64,000 bases of DNA, taken from contig NZ_CP017754.1 in the NCBI RefSeq assembly GCF_001854325.1, positions 2,666,001 to 2,730,000 on the forward strand, read 5' to 3'. Numbering within the stretch: position 1 is the first letter of the stretch; every line of letters starts with the position of its first letter. Position numbers and translations under genes: made by a program. The notes below the pieces were generated by a model that made no database searches, was not told the origin of the DNA, and saw only the letters and a list, made by a program, of their open reading frames with translations. The DNA is from Cupriavidus malaysiensis. Its GTDB lineage: Bacteria > Pseudomonadota > Gammaproteobacteria > Burkholderiales > Burkholderiaceae. Shown here piece after piece: positions 62,624-64,000 of this stretch.

Positions 62624-63574
62624 TCAGCGCGCGCGCTCGATGAACAGTTGCCAGAGCGCTTCGGCCGCCCCCTCATGGGTCAGCCTGGCCACATTGCCCG
62701 GCCAGTGCAGCATCTGCTGGCGGAAGTACATCAACTGGTCGTCTGCCTCAACGCTCAAGATTTCGTTGAAGCTGTTGTCCTGTCCGTTGTCATTGCCCGA
62801 ATAGGCAATCTGAGCACGCCCGCCGTACATCCGGCTAATGCGGATGTAGCAACCTGCCACCTTCCTCCCCTCCCGGTACAGCGTCCCCGTGAACGCCTCC
62901 TTGGAAAGCGGCCGAAAGTGGGCCTCATAACTCGGGTTGCGCGGACCCAGTTCCTTCACCGAATTTTCGAAGAAGGCGCGGATATAGGCGAAGCCCTCCT
63001 CGAGAAAGCGGTCCCGGTCCATGTCACTAAACTCCTTGCGCAAGGCGAGCGCGCTGGAACGCGGATACACGGCGGCGCCTGGGACGCTGGCCGGCGCAGG
63101 CCAAGCGACCGGCGCCGCCGTGCCAGCCTGGTTGGGCCGCCGTTGGGCCACCAGATCACGCAGCGATTGCACGATGCAGAGAAACGCATCATCAAGTGTG
63201 GGCCATTTGCTGACCGGTTTGCCGTCCCGCGGCAACGCCTTGAGCCGGCCAAACGGCCCCGAGTGCCAGTCACAGGGGCGGACGATGATTGGCACGACCA
63301 CTCCCGTCCCGGCGGCATGCCGAGCCATAGCACGTGTCATCTCTACGCCGTAGCAGTAGTCTGACGCCATGAAGTCGGCGCTGACGAGCAAGAGGATAAC
63401 TTCGGCCCTCTCCAATTCTGCGCTGATGTGGCTTTCAATTTCTCCCCCTGCAGGGATACGGTGATCATGCCAGAGCTCAATCAATCCCTGCTTTCGTAGG
63501 AGGGACAGATGCTTTTCCAGTTCGGCGCGGTAGGATTCATCTGCGTGACTGTAAGAGATAAACGCGCGCGTCAT
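62624..63574 (-). CDS. TIR-domain protein with C-terminal domain of unknown function
   Basis: The first 150 residues form a bacterial TIR domain: AFISYSHADESYRAELEKHL, then LIELWHDHRIPAGGEIESHI, the VILLLVSADFMASDYCYGVEM block with candidate catalytic Glu78, and VVVPIIVRPCDW. A Pro/Ala-rich linker precedes a 135-residue C-terminal domain (DRDRFLEEGFAYIRAFFENSVKEL to the end) that is separate from TIR. Active bacterial TIR domains cleave NAD or make signalling nucleotides, and the gene type is frequent in anti-phage loci. It is divergent from an AAA-ATPase gene, which supports a defence role; activity is inferred. Confidence 0.85.
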   Translation of the reverse strand: MTRAFISYSHADESYRAELEKHLSLLRKQGLIELWHDHRIPAGGEIESHISAELERAEVILLLVSADFMASDYCYGVEMTRAMARHAAGTGVVVPIIVRPCDWHSGPFGRLKALPRDGKPVSKWPTLDDAFLCIVQSLRDLVAQRRPNQAGTAAPVAWPAPASVPGAAVYPRSSALALRKEFSDMDRDRFLEEGFAYIRAFFENSVKELGPRNPSYEAHFRPLSKEAFTGTLYREGRKVAGCYIRISRMYGGRAQIAYSGNDNGQDNSFNEILSVEADDQLMYFRQQMLHWPGNVARLTHEGAAEALWQLFIERAR

Positions 63575-63798
63575 GATCGACTCCGGATGTACGGGGATTT
63601 CGCATTCTAGCGAAGTTCATCAAGCAGGTTGGTGCGCTATCGCCAGCCACTGAGACCCGTCGCGGACGCTGCCAATTGGCTGGGAGCGTCCAGTCGTGCT
63701 AACGGTTCCACGCGCGCCAGCCGTACAAAAACTGTCGCGACTAGTCAGCGCGCATCAGAACATACTAGGCAAGAGGCTATGAGAGTGGGGGCTACCGC

Positions 63799-64000
63799 AT
63801 GATCGAAAAAATCGATATCCAGAACTTCGGGTGCTATTCCAGCTTCGCCTGGAACACCGAAGTCCGTGACCGGGACGACCAGGTGGCCAAGTTCAAGAAG
63901 CTGAACGTGATCTATGGTCGCAACTACTCTGGAAAAACGACCCTATCGCGAATCATCCGCGCCTTGGAAACAGGATCGATTTCTTCTCGCTACACGGAAC
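63799..64000 (+). CDS. AAA-family ATPase, N-terminal part (cut by window end)
   Basis: The ATG at 63799 (gggg ribosome-like site) opens a frame that stays open to the window end. The protein starts MIEKIDIQNFGCYSSF, then KLNVIYGRNYSGKTTLSRIIRALE with the Walker A loop at residues 40-47. This is the SMC/RecF-like opening seen in AAA_13/RloC- and OLD-type defence ATPases. The rest, including Walker B and any nuclease domain, lies outside. G+C is lower than in the core genes. Confidence 0.8.
   Translation, partial: MIEKIDIQNFGCYSSFAWNTEVRDRDDQVAKFKKLNVIYGRNYSGKTTLSRIIRALETGSISSRYTE

Overview
The window is about 64 kb of high-G+C DNA from a betaproteobacterium, most likely Burkholderiaceae of the Cupriavidus/Ralstonia type. 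The evidence is the codon use, the coupled ispD-ispF pair divergent from mfd, the OmpR/EnvZ pair, HpnD, AhpC-AhpD, LysR/IclR-controlled catabolic genes and many MHS-type MFS carriers. The genus is an inference from gene content. No integrase, IS element, rRNA or CRISPR array was seen.

Left third (1-16.4 kb), accessory. This part has small hypothetical proteins, lipoproteins, a chromate exporter (chrA), a methyltransferase, a GDCCVxC metal-type protein, three related tiny membrane proteins, a 5'-truncated secreted-protein remnant and long gene-poor gaps. It ends with a CheB-CheR-PAS-GAF protein of visibly lower G+C that lies against the 3' end of a tRNA-Leu(UAG), which suggests an island edge.

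16.5-27.5 kb, amide or ureido compound uptake and hydrolysis. A decayed DUF2848-like gene, an IclR regulator, an M20 hydantoinase/carbamoylase-type hydrolase and a complete five-gene dipeptide-type ABC importer are followed by an amidase. They read as one inducible module. A rubredoxin-domain protein and a small membrane protein follow.

27.6-41.1 kb, mixed regulators and metabolism. This holds a LysR regulator, a coupled GIY-YIG/MarR pair behind a perfect 20-bp palindrome, purA divergent from a GcvA-like LysR, TetR divergent from a TauD-like dioxygenase, an RND pump with its adaptor, hpnD (presqualene diphosphate synthase) and an AllC-like hydrolase.

41.1-60.9 kb, mostly core genes. These are ompR-envZ, an MHS carrier, ahpC-ahpD, GNAT, ispF-ispD, mfd, a hydroxypyruvate isomerase-like protein, a zinc metallopeptidase, argE, a second MHS carrier, an exported M20 amidohydrolase and another GNAT.

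60.9-64 kb, likely start of a defence island. Unknown proteins are followed by a TIR-domain protein with its own C-terminal domain. It is divergent from an AAA-type ATPase with a GRNYSGKT P-loop, cut by the window end. This is the best candidate for an uncharacterised system, but its core runs past the right edge.
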